Assembly: GCF_024806495.1 (NCBI RefSeq)
Contig: NZ_JANUFF010000001.1
Location: 620,001 to 684,000, forward strand
From: Chryseobacterium sp. JUb7
GTDB lineage: Bacteria > Bacteroidota > Bacteroidia > Flavobacteriales > Weeksellaceae
DNA length: 64,000 bases
Reading direction: 5' to 3'
Positions within the stretch are counted from its first letter, which is position 1. Each line of letters starts with the position of its first letter. Under the pieces are notes generated by a model. That model did not search any database. It was not told the origin of the DNA and saw only the letters and a program-made list of their open reading frames with translations. Positions 43,035-50,511 of the stretch are shown one piece after another. Both the position numbers and the translations under genes were made by a program.

Positions 43035-43709
43035 ATGAAAAGAGAAATTAAGACTACAAATGACGGAAGCAAAACACTGTTTATCAATGATTTAAATGAA
43101 AACTATCATTCTCATCACGGAGCCCTTCAGGAAGCAGAACATGTGTTTATCAAAAATGGACTTAATTTAATAAATGATTGCGAAATTAATATTTTAGAAC
43201 TCGGTTTTGGAACAGGTTTGAATGTTTTGGTGACAATTAATGAATATTTAAAAACTGACAAAAATCATGTCATCAACTATTTTTCCCTGGAAAAATATCC
43301 GATAAATGAATCTGAAATGAACGATTTGGCATATTTTGAGCATTTTGATAACCCGGAATTCAAAAATATTTATCAAAAAATTCATCTGGCAGACTGGGAA
43401 AAGCCAGTTGAAATCATTAGTGGTTTCAACTTAAAAAAGATAGAATGTGACTTTTTTGATCTGAAAAACATAGAATTACCTAAAATAAACCTTGTCTATT
43501 ATGACTGCTTTGGAGCGAGAGTGCAACCCGATCTTTGGGAAAAACCTCTATTCGAATTGGTTTCCGACAAAATGGCAGTTAATGGATTATTAACGACCTA
43601 TTCGTCAAAGGGCAGCGTAAGAAGAATTCTTCAGGAGCTTAATTTTAAAGTAGAAAAAAAACAGGGCCCTCCCGGAAAGAGAGAGATGATTAATGCCGTG
43701 AAGCTTTAA
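43035..43709 (+). CDS. mnmD: tRNA 5-methylaminomethyl-2-thiouridine methyltransferase MnmD
   Basis: The 224-residue SAM methyltransferase finishes the mnm5s2U wobble base in tRNA. Seen motifs are ILELGFGTGLNVLV (SAM site), YYDCFGARVQPDLWEKP and the C-terminal KKQGPPGKREMINA. It is the stand-alone methylase without the FAD-dependent MnmC oxidase half, the usual arrangement in Bacteroidota. It is followed by an inverted repeat and a Nudix gene. Confidence 0.93.
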   Translation: MKREIKTTNDGSKTLFINDLNENYHSHHGALQEAEHVFIKNGLNLINDCEINILELGFGTGLNVLVTINEYLKTDKNHVINYFSLEKYPINESEMNDLAYFEHFDNPEFKNIYQKIHLADWEKPVEIISGFNLKKIECDFFDLKNIELPKINLVYYDCFGARVQPDLWEKPLFELVSDKMAVNGLLTTYSSKGSVRRILQELNFKVEKKQGPPGKREMINAVKL

Positions 43710-43710
43710 A

Positions 43711-43814
43711 AGTTATGAATTACAAGTTATAAGTTCTGAGTTTTTAGAATATGAAAATTTATAGAAATCATAGTTAACCTATCACTCATAATTTATAACT
43801 CGTAACTTAAAACT
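43711..43814 (+). repeat. imperfect inverted repeat built of reiterated words
   Basis: Two 31-nt arms (43711-43741 and 43784-43814) match 25 of 31 as an inverted repeat. Each arm is a chain of short words such as AGTTATGAATTA and GTTATAAGTT. There is no T run and the next gene is co-directional. It resembles other word-built repeats at 26479, 46146 and 53598. Confidence 0.7.
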
Positions 43815-43856
43815 ATCATCATTTTTTTCTAAATTAGCTATACAAAATATTATACA

Positions 43857-44273
43857 ATGATTGATAAGATAAACATCAGAGTTTATGCTTGTGCAGTAAA
43901 AGACAAAAAAGTTTTAACATTATTTGAAGAGTACGCCGGAGAACCTTTAATGAAGTTTCCGGGAGGCGGATTGGAATTCGGCGAAGGAGTGACAGACTGC
44001 TTACATCGTGAATTTGATGAAGAACTGAATGTAAAAGTAGATATCGTAGAACATTTATATACTCAGGAAAACTTCCTGGTTTCAAGATTCAGAGAAAACG
44101 AACAACTGCTTACCATATATTATATAGTAAACATTGTAAATGAAGGTGATTTTTTAATCCTTGATCCCTGTATTGAAAAAACAGAATGGATTGAAATCGA
44201 CAGACCCGACAATCCTTTTCCTTTACCTGTAGACAAAGTCGTATTTGATATACTAAAAGAAAAATTCCTGTAA
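43857..44273 (+). CDS. Nudix hydrolase
   Basis: The 138-residue enzyme has a complete Nudix box, G-x5-E-x7-REFDEE-x-N, within GGLEFGEGVTDCLHREFDEE, so it should hydrolyse a nucleoside-diphosphate-linked substrate. In contrast to the regulator at 12782, all catalytic glutamates are present. Substrate cannot be told from the sequence. Its stop codon lies inside the terminator stem at 44261. Confidence 0.9.
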   Translation: MIDKINIRVYACAVKDKKVLTLFEEYAGEPLMKFPGGGLEFGEGVTDCLHREFDEELNVKVDIVEHLYTQENFLVSRFRENEQLLTIYYIVNIVNEGDFLILDPCIEKTEWIEIDRPDNPFPLPVDKVVFDILKEKFL

Positions 44274-44290
44274 GCTCTTACAGGAATTTT
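44261..44290. terminator. terminator overlapping the Nudix stop codon
   Basis: A perfect 14-bp stem, AAAATTCCTGTAAG with its complement, closes on CT and is followed by T residues. It serves the Nudix gene and the convergent DUF4294 gene. Confidence 0.88.
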
Positions 44291-44311
44291 TTTTATCATT
44301 AAGTATTTAAT

Positions 44312-45016
44312 TTATTTCATAACCTTGAATTGGTTGGCTCCCGGATAAGGTACCAGGTATCCCGAATTCCAGTTGGACTGTAAAAGAGATTCCAAAAACT
44401 CGTCAGTACGGTTTTTATGCGGATCATATTTGTCTTTTAAGTCTATATCAGCCATTTTACCTTTTACATTCCACCAAAATGCACTCCATCCTCCTCTCAA
44501 TTCTCTGATGATTTCATAAACATTTTTCCCGGTAGCCCTATTCATCAGTTTTGCAAAAACCTGACCTTCCGTTGTGGTAAGATCCCTCAGTTGCTTTTCG
44601 TATTGGTCGGCAAGCATATTCTGACGGTCTTTGATAAATTTCCTTTTCGCCTTACTGTCCATATCCGTCATATCTTTCTGGATATCCCTGTATTGCTGAA
44701 GAGCTGTTACAAACAAGGGATAGACTCTGTATAGTTTTTTATTAAGGAAATAATAATAATTTTTATCTAATTGATTATTAAAACGAGGTTTATTGATCAG
44801 AACCAACTCGTCCAGCACCATGACAGGCTCTCCATTGATTTCATAAACCCTCATTTTCTGCCTTTCGTCGTAGTAATATTTATTACCATATTCATCTACC
44901 TTCAACAGCTCTGGAGGATACTGGCTTAAGGGTTTTACAATAACAGAGTCTTTCTGTCCGAAAACACTGACACCAAAAAAGAAGATGAAAAGACAAATAA
45001 TCTTGCTAAAATTCAT
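44312..45016 (-). CDS. DUF4294 family secreted protein
   Basis: The 234-residue product belongs to a Bacteroidota family (DUF4294). The ATG at 45016 (MNFSKII) gives a clean signal peptide ending VSVFGQ; the frame extends 12 codons upstream but that would bury it. Typical phrases are YYYDERQKMRVYEINGEPV and RELRGGWSAFWWNVKG. It diverges from the M42 peptidase. Function unknown; envelope location is likely. Confidence 0.78.
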   Translation of the reverse strand: MNFSKIICLFIFFFGVSVFGQKDSVIVKPLSQYPPELLKVDEYGNKYYYDERQKMRVYEINGEPVMVLDELVLINKPRFNNQLDKNYYYFLNKKLYRVYPLFVTALQQYRDIQKDMTDMDSKAKRKFIKDRQNMLADQYEKQLRDLTTTEGQVFAKLMNRATGKNVYEIIRELRGGWSAFWWNVKGKMADIDLKDKYDPHKNRTDEFLESLLQSNWNSGYLVPYPGANQFKVMK

Positions 45017-45067
45017 TATTTTTACGCGTATTAGAACAAAAATTAAACGCAAAAATCATTCCTTTTT

Positions 45068-46141
45068 ATGAAATTTGAAAAGAAATCTTTAAAATTTTTA
45101 GAAAAATATTTAAATACTTCATCACCAACAGGTTACGAACACAGAGGGCAGGAAGTATGGATGGATTACATCAGACCGTATGTTGATAAAATTGAAGTGG
45201 ATCATTATGGAACTTGCTATGGTATAATTAATCCCGATGCCGAATTTAAAGTAGTCATTGAAGCTCATGCTGATGAAATTTCGTGGTACGTAAATTACAT
45301 TACAGATGAAGGATTGATCTACGTAATCAGAAACGGAGGCTCAGATCAGAGTATTGCTCCTTCCAAAGTTGTTCATATTCACGGAGAAAAAGGAATTGTA
45401 AAAGGAGTTTTCGGATGGCCGGCTATTCACACAAGAACCAATCAGAATGAGCCTGTTCCGAAAATTGAAAATATCTTCATCGACTGTGGGGCAACCTCAA
45501 AAAAAGAGGTTGAAGAACTGGGAATTTATGTCGGCTGTATGATCACTTATCCTGATGAGTTTTTTGAAATGAATGACCGCTATTTTGTCTGCCGCGCATT
45601 AGACAACAGAATCGGAGGTTTCATGATTGCGGAAGTAGCAAGATTAATAAAAGAAAACAAAAAGACACTTCCATTCGGATTATACATTACCAATTCCGTT
45701 CAGGAAGAAGTTGGATTGTATGGCGCAGACATGATCGCAGATACAATCAAACCCAATATTGCCATCGTTACCGATGTTACCCATGATACGACCACTCCAA
45801 TGATTGAAAAGAAAAAAGAAGGTGATCAAAAATGTGGTGACGGACCCGTAGTTTTCTTTGCTCCGAGTGTTCACCATACAATCCGGGAATTAATCATTGA
45901 TACAGCAAAAAATAAAAAAATTCCATTCCAAAGAGCTGCAGCAAGCAGAGCTACAGGAACGGATACTGATGCATTTGCCCACTCCAACGGCGGAGTCCCA
46001 AGTGCATTAATTTCCTTACCTTTGCGTTACATGCATACAACGGTGGAAATGGTGTCTAAAGAAGATGTCGGAAATGTTATTAAACTGATCTATGAAACAC
46101 TTCTGAAGATCACACCTGAAATGAAACTGAAGTATCATTAA
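45068..46141 (+). CDS. M42 family metallo-aminopeptidase
   Basis: The 357-residue cytosolic peptidase has the M42/M20 di-metal layout: SPTGYEH near the N-terminus, VIEAHADEISWYV (His/Asp ligand region), DNRIGG (bridging Asp), NSVQEEVGLYGA (catalytic and ligand Glu), and ATGTDTDAF. Length matches the family. It trims N-terminal residues of peptides, possibly assembling in the large rings typical of M42. It is followed by an inverted repeat and rpe. Confidence 0.92.
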   Translation: MKFEKKSLKFLEKYLNTSSPTGYEHRGQEVWMDYIRPYVDKIEVDHYGTCYGIINPDAEFKVVIEAHADEISWYVNYITDEGLIYVIRNGGSDQSIAPSKVVHIHGEKGIVKGVFGWPAIHTRTNQNEPVPKIENIFIDCGATSKKEVEELGIYVGCMITYPDEFFEMNDRYFVCRALDNRIGGFMIAEVARLIKENKKTLPFGLYITNSVQEEVGLYGADMIADTIKPNIAIVTDVTHDTTTPMIEKKKEGDQKCGDGPVVFFAPSVHHTIRELIIDTAKNKKIPFQRAAASRATGTDTDAFAHSNGGVPSALISLPLRYMHTTVEMVSKEDVGNVIKLIYETLLKITPEMKLKYH

Positions 46142-46145
46142 GAAA

Positions 46146-46205
46146 AGAAGTTAGAAATTAGATCTTAGAAGTTAGTTTTATTCTAACCTCTAATTTCTAA
46201 CTTCT
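46146..46205 (+). repeat. word-built inverted repeat (17-bp perfect arms)
   Basis: AGAAGTTAGAAATTAGA at 46146-46162 is exactly complementary to 46189-46205. The sequence around it repeats the same words (AGAAGTTAG, TTCTAAC). No poly-T follows. It sits between co-directional genes. Confidence 0.75.
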
Positions 46206-46228
46206 AAAATCTAAATATTTAAGTAAAA

Positions 46229-46879
46229 ATGAAAACGAAGCTTATTGCTCCTTCCCTTTTATCTGCAGACTTTGGGAATCTGCAAAGAGACATTGAAATG
46301 CTGAACAACTCTCAGGCCGACTGGTTCCACGTTGATGTGATGGATGGCAGATTTGTTCCAAATATTTCATTTGGTTTTCCAGTCATGAAAACTGTTCAGC
46401 AACATGCCAAAAAATTTGTAGATGTTCATTTAATGATTGTTGAACCGGAAAAGTATGTTGAAGAATTCATCGACCATGGCGCTGATCTGGTTTCTGTTCA
46501 TTATGAGGCTTGTACTCATCTTCACAGAACGATTCACCTTATTCAGAGCAAAGGAGCGAAAGCCGGGGTTGTTTTAAATCCTTCCACTCCTGTTTTAATG
46601 TTGGAAGATATTATTGCTGATGTAGATTTAGTATTATTAATGAGTGTAAACCCTGGATTTGGAGGTCAGAAATTCATTGAAAATACCTACAAAAAAATCG
46701 CTGAGACAAAAGACCTGATCTTGAATAATAACTCCACAGCTCTTATACAGGTAGATGGCGGTGTTAATCTTGACAATGCCGGAAAATTATTTGAAGCAGG
46801 TGCGGACGTCTTGGTTGCCGGAAATGCTGTTTTTTCATCAGAAAGCCCTGAAAGAACTATTGAGCTTTTGAAAATTTAA
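46229..46879 (+). CDS. rpe: ribulose-phosphate 3-epimerase
   Basis: The 216-residue TIM-barrel enzyme interconverts ribulose-5-phosphate and xylulose-5-phosphate. Motifs are IAPSLLSADFGNL, DVMDGRFVPNISFG, VDVHLMIVEP and LMSVNPGFGGQKFI, all standard for Rpe, with the phosphate loop in VDGGVN. The gene is single and ends in a strong terminator. Confidence 0.95.
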   Translation: MKTKLIAPSLLSADFGNLQRDIEMLNNSQADWFHVDVMDGRFVPNISFGFPVMKTVQQHAKKFVDVHLMIVEPEKYVEEFIDHGADLVSVHYEACTHLHRTIHLIQSKGAKAGVVLNPSTPVLMLEDIIADVDLVLLMSVNPGFGGQKFIENTYKKIAETKDLILNNNSTALIQVDGGVNLDNAGKLFEAGADVLVAGNAVFSSESPERTIELLKI

Positions 46880-46902
46880 TTTTCTTGAAAATTATAATAT
46901 AA

Positions 46903-46928
46903 AAAAGGCAGCTTTTCAGCTGCCTTTT
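46903..46928 (+). terminator. rho-independent terminator after rpe
   Basis: AAAAGGCAGCT pairs perfectly with AGCTGCCTTTT around TTTC. It lies 24 nt past the stop. Confidence 0.9.
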
Positions 46929-46937
46929 CTCGCTCAA

Positions 46938-47074
46938 TATGAGTTATGATGGTTGTTAGTTTTTATAATGTTGGTATACTTTTTGTCTGTTTTTCTTGAT
47001 GTAAAGGTCAATAAAATATTCTTACAAAGCATCCGTATTTATACGGAATTTTCATTAAGTGTTTATACTTAACG
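46938..47074 (+). other. possible small transcript: 28-bp shared element, sigma-54-like site, two hairpins
   Basis: After the rpe terminator comes a 28-bp element (46938-46965) that matches 24 of 28 bases of one at 50242-50269. Then follows a TGGTAT, 5 nt, TTGT sigma-54-like site (46972-46986). Downstream are two small hairpins, TCCGTAT-TT-ATACGGA (47032-47047) and TTAAGT-6 nt-ACTTAA (47055-47072). A transcript of about 80 nt is conceivable; the gene at 47088 is convergent. Confidence 0.35.
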
Positions 47075-47087
47075 AAAATTTTACAGT

Positions 47088-47579
47088 TTATTCCAACTTA
47101 TTCCAAACGCAGGCGCAAACGACTAAAACAATGCTTATTACAGAAAACAAAGTTCTGATATTATTCAAAAAATTCCATCTGCTTTCAAAAGTCTCCCGCA
47201 TTATTTTTATCTGTTCACTTGTTGAATTGAGAATATCAAACTGATCCAACTGCTCATTTAAAGGAACATTTCCGATAACCGTAACCCCAAAAACTCCCAC
47301 GAGATAAGCAATCGCAGCTAAGAATATAAATAGAAAAACAGGATGATGCCCCCGATACAGAAAAGTCGTGACAGGAAGGAGAAAGGTCGTCCCCATAAAA
47401 CTTATGAAGAATACAGGGTTCAAAATTTCCCGGTTAATAGACTGCATGGATTTCAGGTATTCTGCATCGGACAATTTACCCAATCCCAAAACTACAGAAC
47501 AGGAATACGCATAGAAAAGACCACCTATCAAAGCAGTCAGAGTTGCCGTAATGATTAATAGTATAGTCATCATTTTCAT
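47088..47579 (-). CDS. DUF1772 family membrane protein
   Basis: The 163-residue protein has four likely membrane helices and matches the DUF1772 (anthrone-oxygenase-like) pattern: an early FYAYSCSVV, the central MQSINREILNP, and the loop VIGNVPLNEQLD before RWNFLNNIRT. Function in bacteria is not known. Start at 47579 (MKMMTILLI). It is convergent with rpe. Confidence 0.75.
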   Translation of the reverse strand: MKMMTILLIITATLTALIGGLFYAYSCSVVLGLGKLSDAEYLKSMQSINREILNPVFFISFMGTTFLLPVTTFLYRGHHPVFLFIFLAAIAYLVGVFGVTVIGNVPLNEQLDQFDILNSTSEQIKIMRETFESRWNFLNNIRTLFSVISIVLVVCACVWNKLE

Positions 47580-47762
47580 ATATTTTTATTTTGGTGATTT
47601 CAATTTCGTGGTTATAAAAATAATACATTAAAACATAAGTTTTAGATAAAAAAATCCTTTTCAAAATTGATATATAAATGATTATCAGAATTTAAAAGAA
47701 TAGTCAAATTTAATCATGGATTTATAAGAGTCTTTCCTTATTTTAGTGATCAAATCGGTCAA

Positions 47763-49604
47763 ATGAAAAGTAAATTTATCAGTATATTCTTATTAAGTGT
47801 CCTGTTAGGAAACGGAAAGCTTACCGCTCAGCATCAATCCCCAGATACAAAAAAAATGGAATGGTTTCAGGATGCTAAACTTGGGATTTTTATTCATTGG
47901 GGAATTTACTCTGTAGACGGAATTTCAGAGTCCTGGTCATTTTTCAATAATTATATTAATCATGAAAATTATCTTAAACAGCTTAACGGTTTTTCAGCAT
48001 CACAGTATAAACCCGCCGAATGGGTCAGTATGATTAAAAATTCAGGAGCAAAATATTCTGTCATTACCACAAGACACCATGATGGAATTTCTCTTTGGAA
48101 CTCTAAAGCGGACAAAGCGATTACCACTTCAAAAGACGCTCTTGCAAAAGCTGATGTTCTGACCCCTTTTGTAACGGAGCTCCGAAAATCAGGATTAAAA
48201 ACAGGTCTTTATTACTCTCTTCCGGATTGGAGTCATCCTTATTATGACGTCAATACAAGAACAAAAAAAAGATATGAAATTAATGATGATCCTAAACGAT
48301 GGGATCGTTATATTACGTACTATCAAACTCAACTCAATGAGCTTTCAGCCCAATACAAGCCTGACCTACTATGGTTTGACGGGGATTGGGAGCATACTTC
48401 CGACGAATGGAAAGCCCCGGAAACACTTGAAAAATTAAGAAAATACAATTCAAATATTATTATTAATTCAAGGCTGAACACTCATGGAGATTACGAAACT
48501 CCCGAGCAGGGAATTCCTGTTGTCAGTCCACAAAGTGAATATTGGGAGCTCTGCTACACCATGAACGATTCCTGGGGATATCAGCCTTTTGACCAACACT
48601 ACAAGACTCCAAATATGATTGTCAGAACCCTTGCAGATGTTATCAGTATGGGCGGAAATCTACTTTTGGATATCGGACCCAAATCTGATGGCACCATTCC
48701 GGAAAAGCAAATTGAAATTCTTAAAAACCTTGGAAGATGGACATCAAAAAATGCAGATGCAGTTTATGGAACACGCCGTGGGCTGCCGTTTGAGAACTAC
48801 AAAGGAAAATCTGCCATTTCAAAAGACGGCAAGAAACTATTTCTCTATCTTGAAGAAGCTAAGAATTTCACGGAAATTTATGGTTTGATTTCCAATCCTG
48901 TCAGCGCAAAAATTATAGGTGATCCGAATGGGAAAGTACAAATTCATCAGAAAAACAAAATATTGCATCTGGATTTTTCAAATACCAATTTTGATCAGGA
49001 TGTAACTGTCGTTGAGCTTAGTTTTAATGAAAAAATAAAATTCAATCAGAATATTCAAAAAGATGTACTGGCTTTATCGGAAATTTTAAATGTCAAAGAC
49101 TCTAAATCTGCCGTTTACCAAATCTCAGAACAGCTTCATGAGGGAAGCACTATTTTCAATAATTCAGGATTAACAAACGATGGCTTGGATATGAAAATTC
49201 AAAAATCAAATAAAACCAATCCCGAAACTTTACGCTGGATAAGCAAACATACCGAAGCTCTTTTTGAAACAGGCAAAGGACTTCCCGATGGTCACTATTC
49301 CGGAAATTCTGTTCTTTCTAAAGATAAGCAGACTTTATATCTTTTTGTAGAAGGGATACCCACCGGACCAATTGCTTTAAAAGGGATCAAAAATAATATT
49401 TCAAGAATCCGGATCGTTGGGGAAGGTTCGATGATTTCCCACTCCATTTACAACAAATTATACTGGAGCGACAGGCCGGGAATTATTTATATCGACGTTC
49501 CTAAAGAACGATTAGATAAAAACATGACCGTCATTGCTGTCCTTCTCGACAAACCTATTGAATTGTACCGGGAAAAAGTGGGCGCTATTGAAAGTAATTT
49601 ATAA
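47763..49604 (+). CDS. GH29 alpha-L-fucosidase
   Basis: The 613-residue secreted enzyme removes alpha-linked L-fucose from glycans. A signal peptide ends LTAQH (about 1-22). The catalytic domain starts MEWFQDAKLGIFIHWG and includes TRHHDGISLW; the nucleophile is D206 in LLWFDGDW. Two beta-rich regions in the C-terminal 270 residues may bind carbohydrate. It is a lone gene without SusC/D partners here, so its substrate cannot be told from context. Family assignment is secure. Confidence 0.93.
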   Translation: MKSKFISIFLLSVLLGNGKLTAQHQSPDTKKMEWFQDAKLGIFIHWGIYSVDGISESWSFFNNYINHENYLKQLNGFSASQYKPAEWVSMIKNSGAKYSVITTRHHDGISLWNSKADKAITTSKDALAKADVLTPFVTELRKSGLKTGLYYSLPDWSHPYYDVNTRTKKRYEINDDPKRWDRYITYYQTQLNELSAQYKPDLLWFDGDWEHTSDEWKAPETLEKLRKYNSNIIINSRLNTHGDYETPEQGIPVVSPQSEYWELCYTMNDSWGYQPFDQHYKTPNMIVRTLADVISMGGNLLLDIGPKSDGTIPEKQIEILKNLGRWTSKNADAVYGTRRGLPFENYKGKSAISKDGKKLFLYLEEAKNFTEIYGLISNPVSAKIIGDPNGKVQIHQKNKILHLDFSNTNFDQDVTVVELSFNEKIKFNQNIQKDVLALSEILNVKDSKSAVYQISEQLHEGSTIFNNSGLTNDGLDMKIQKSNKTNPETLRWISKHTEALFETGKGLPDGHYSGNSVLSKDKQTLYLFVEGIPTGPIALKGIKNNISRIRIVGEGSMISHSIYNKLYWSDRPGIIYIDVPKERLDKNMTVIAVLLDKPIELYREKVGAIESNL

Positions 49605-49625
49605 GTAAACCTTACAGAAAGCAAA

Positions 49626-49650
49626 AATCCAGAGAAAAATTCTCTGGATT
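49626..49650. terminator. bidirectional terminator
   Basis: AATCCAGAGAA pairs perfectly with TTCTCTGGATT around a 3-nt loop; it ends the fucosidase gene and the convergent ndk. Confidence 0.88.
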
Positions 49651-49673
49651 CTTTATTTTTAAGAAATTTATTC

Positions 49674-50090
49674 TTAGAAAATTTCTCTTCCTGAAAAATG
49701 GAATTGAGCTTCGATAAGAGCATTCTCATCAGAATCAGAACCGTGAACAGCATTTTCTCCGATGCTTCTTGCAAACATCTTTCTGATCGTTCCTTCAGCA
49801 GCTTCAGCCGGGTTTGTAGCTCCGATTAAAGTTCTGAAATCTTCAACTGCATTGTCTTTTTCCAAAACTGCAGCCACGATTGGGCCAGAGCTCATGAATT
49901 CTACCAATTCTCCGTAGAAAGGTCTTTCTGCGTGTACTTCATAGAATTTTTTAGCATCAGCTACTGTCAGCTGAGTTAATTTTAAAGCTTTAATTTTAAA
50001 ACCTCCTTCTGAAATTTTACCTAATATAGCACCGATATGTCCGTCAGCAACAGCATCAGGCTTAATCATAGTGAATGTAATGTTAGACAT
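49674..50090 (-). CDS. ndk: nucleoside diphosphate kinase
   Basis: The 138-residue enzyme balances nucleoside triphosphates by phosphate transfer through a histidine, about H116 in NAVHGSDS. The N-terminus ([10 protein letters not shown]) and length match Ndk. Its promoter lies 24-53 nt upstream. No linked genes. Confidence 0.96.
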   Translation of the reverse strand: MSNITFTMIKPDAVADGHIGAILGKISEGGFKIKALKLTQLTVADAKKFYEVHAERPFYGELVEFMSSGPIVAAVLEKDNAVEDFRTLIGATNPAEAAEGTIRKMFARSIGENAVHGSDSDENALIEAQFHFSGREIF

Positions 50091-50113
50091 AAACGTATAT
50101 TTTTTTAATGCCG

Positions 50114-50143
50114 CAAAATTAAGAAAAAAAATTGTGATTTCAA
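50114..50143 (-). promoter_or_regulatory. Bacteroidota-type promoter of ndk
   Basis: On the minus strand TTG (50143-50141), a 19-nt spacer and TAATTTTG (50121-50114) match the consensus, 23 nt before the ndk ATG. Confidence 0.65.
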
Positions 50144-50199
50144 TTTTAAAGTTTTTTTAACATAAAAATAACTTTTATTAAGAAATCGTAAATAATTTT

Positions 50200-50214
50200 T
50201 GGCACAGTAATTGT
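50200..50214 (+). promoter_or_regulatory. sigma-54-like promoter of a small RNA
   Basis: TGGCAC, 5 nt, TTGT: the -24 half is a perfect match and the -12 half lacks only the final C of TTGC. The start would be near 50226. It faces away from both neighbouring genes and toward a terminator 65 nt downstream. Confidence 0.55.
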
Positions 50215-50225
50215 TTATTCTATTG

Positions 50226-50292
50226 CGATTCTCATGTTTAATTTGAGTTTTCATGGTTATTAGTTTTTACCCAGCTTCGGCTGGGTTTTTTT
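50226..50292 (+). ncRNA. candidate small RNA or leader peptide transcript
   Basis: In a 413-bp gap between two minus-strand genes, a plus-strand unit has a sigma-54-like promoter (50200), about 65 nt of body, and a strong terminator: ACCCAGC (50269-50275), TTCG loop, GCTGGGT (50280-50286), then seven T. The body contains a 9-codon frame (50234-50263, MFNLSFHGY) ending 6 nt before the stem, and a 28-nt part shared with 46938. It could be a small RNA, a micro-peptide gene or an orphan attenuator. The rest of 50091-50503 holds only the ndk promoter and the TGTCA repeats. Confidence 0.55.
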
Positions 50293-50462
50293 ATTAATAG
50301 CCAGTAGCGCAAATTTTCAGCATTACCTAATCATAAAAATGATAAGAATAAGATTCTCAACACATTATTGCTTCTTTATCAATCATTGAAGTCTTAAAAT
50401 TTAATATATCGTTCATTTTGTGACAGAAACACTATAAAATAACCTGCCAAAAAACATCTCAT

Positions 50463-50511
50463 TGTCAGATATTTTGTCATCACTTATATCTGCTTGTCAT
50501 ATTTTATGTCA
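50463..50511. repeat. four spaced TGTCA direct repeats
   Basis: TGTCA starts at 50463, 50475, 50495 and 50507 (spacings 12, 20 and 12), mostly as TGTCAT. The last copy overlaps the end of the exporter gene. A TTGGCAGG sequence on the minus strand (about 50446-50453) lies beside them. They look like regulator binding sites, but no target gene is clear. Confidence 0.45.
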
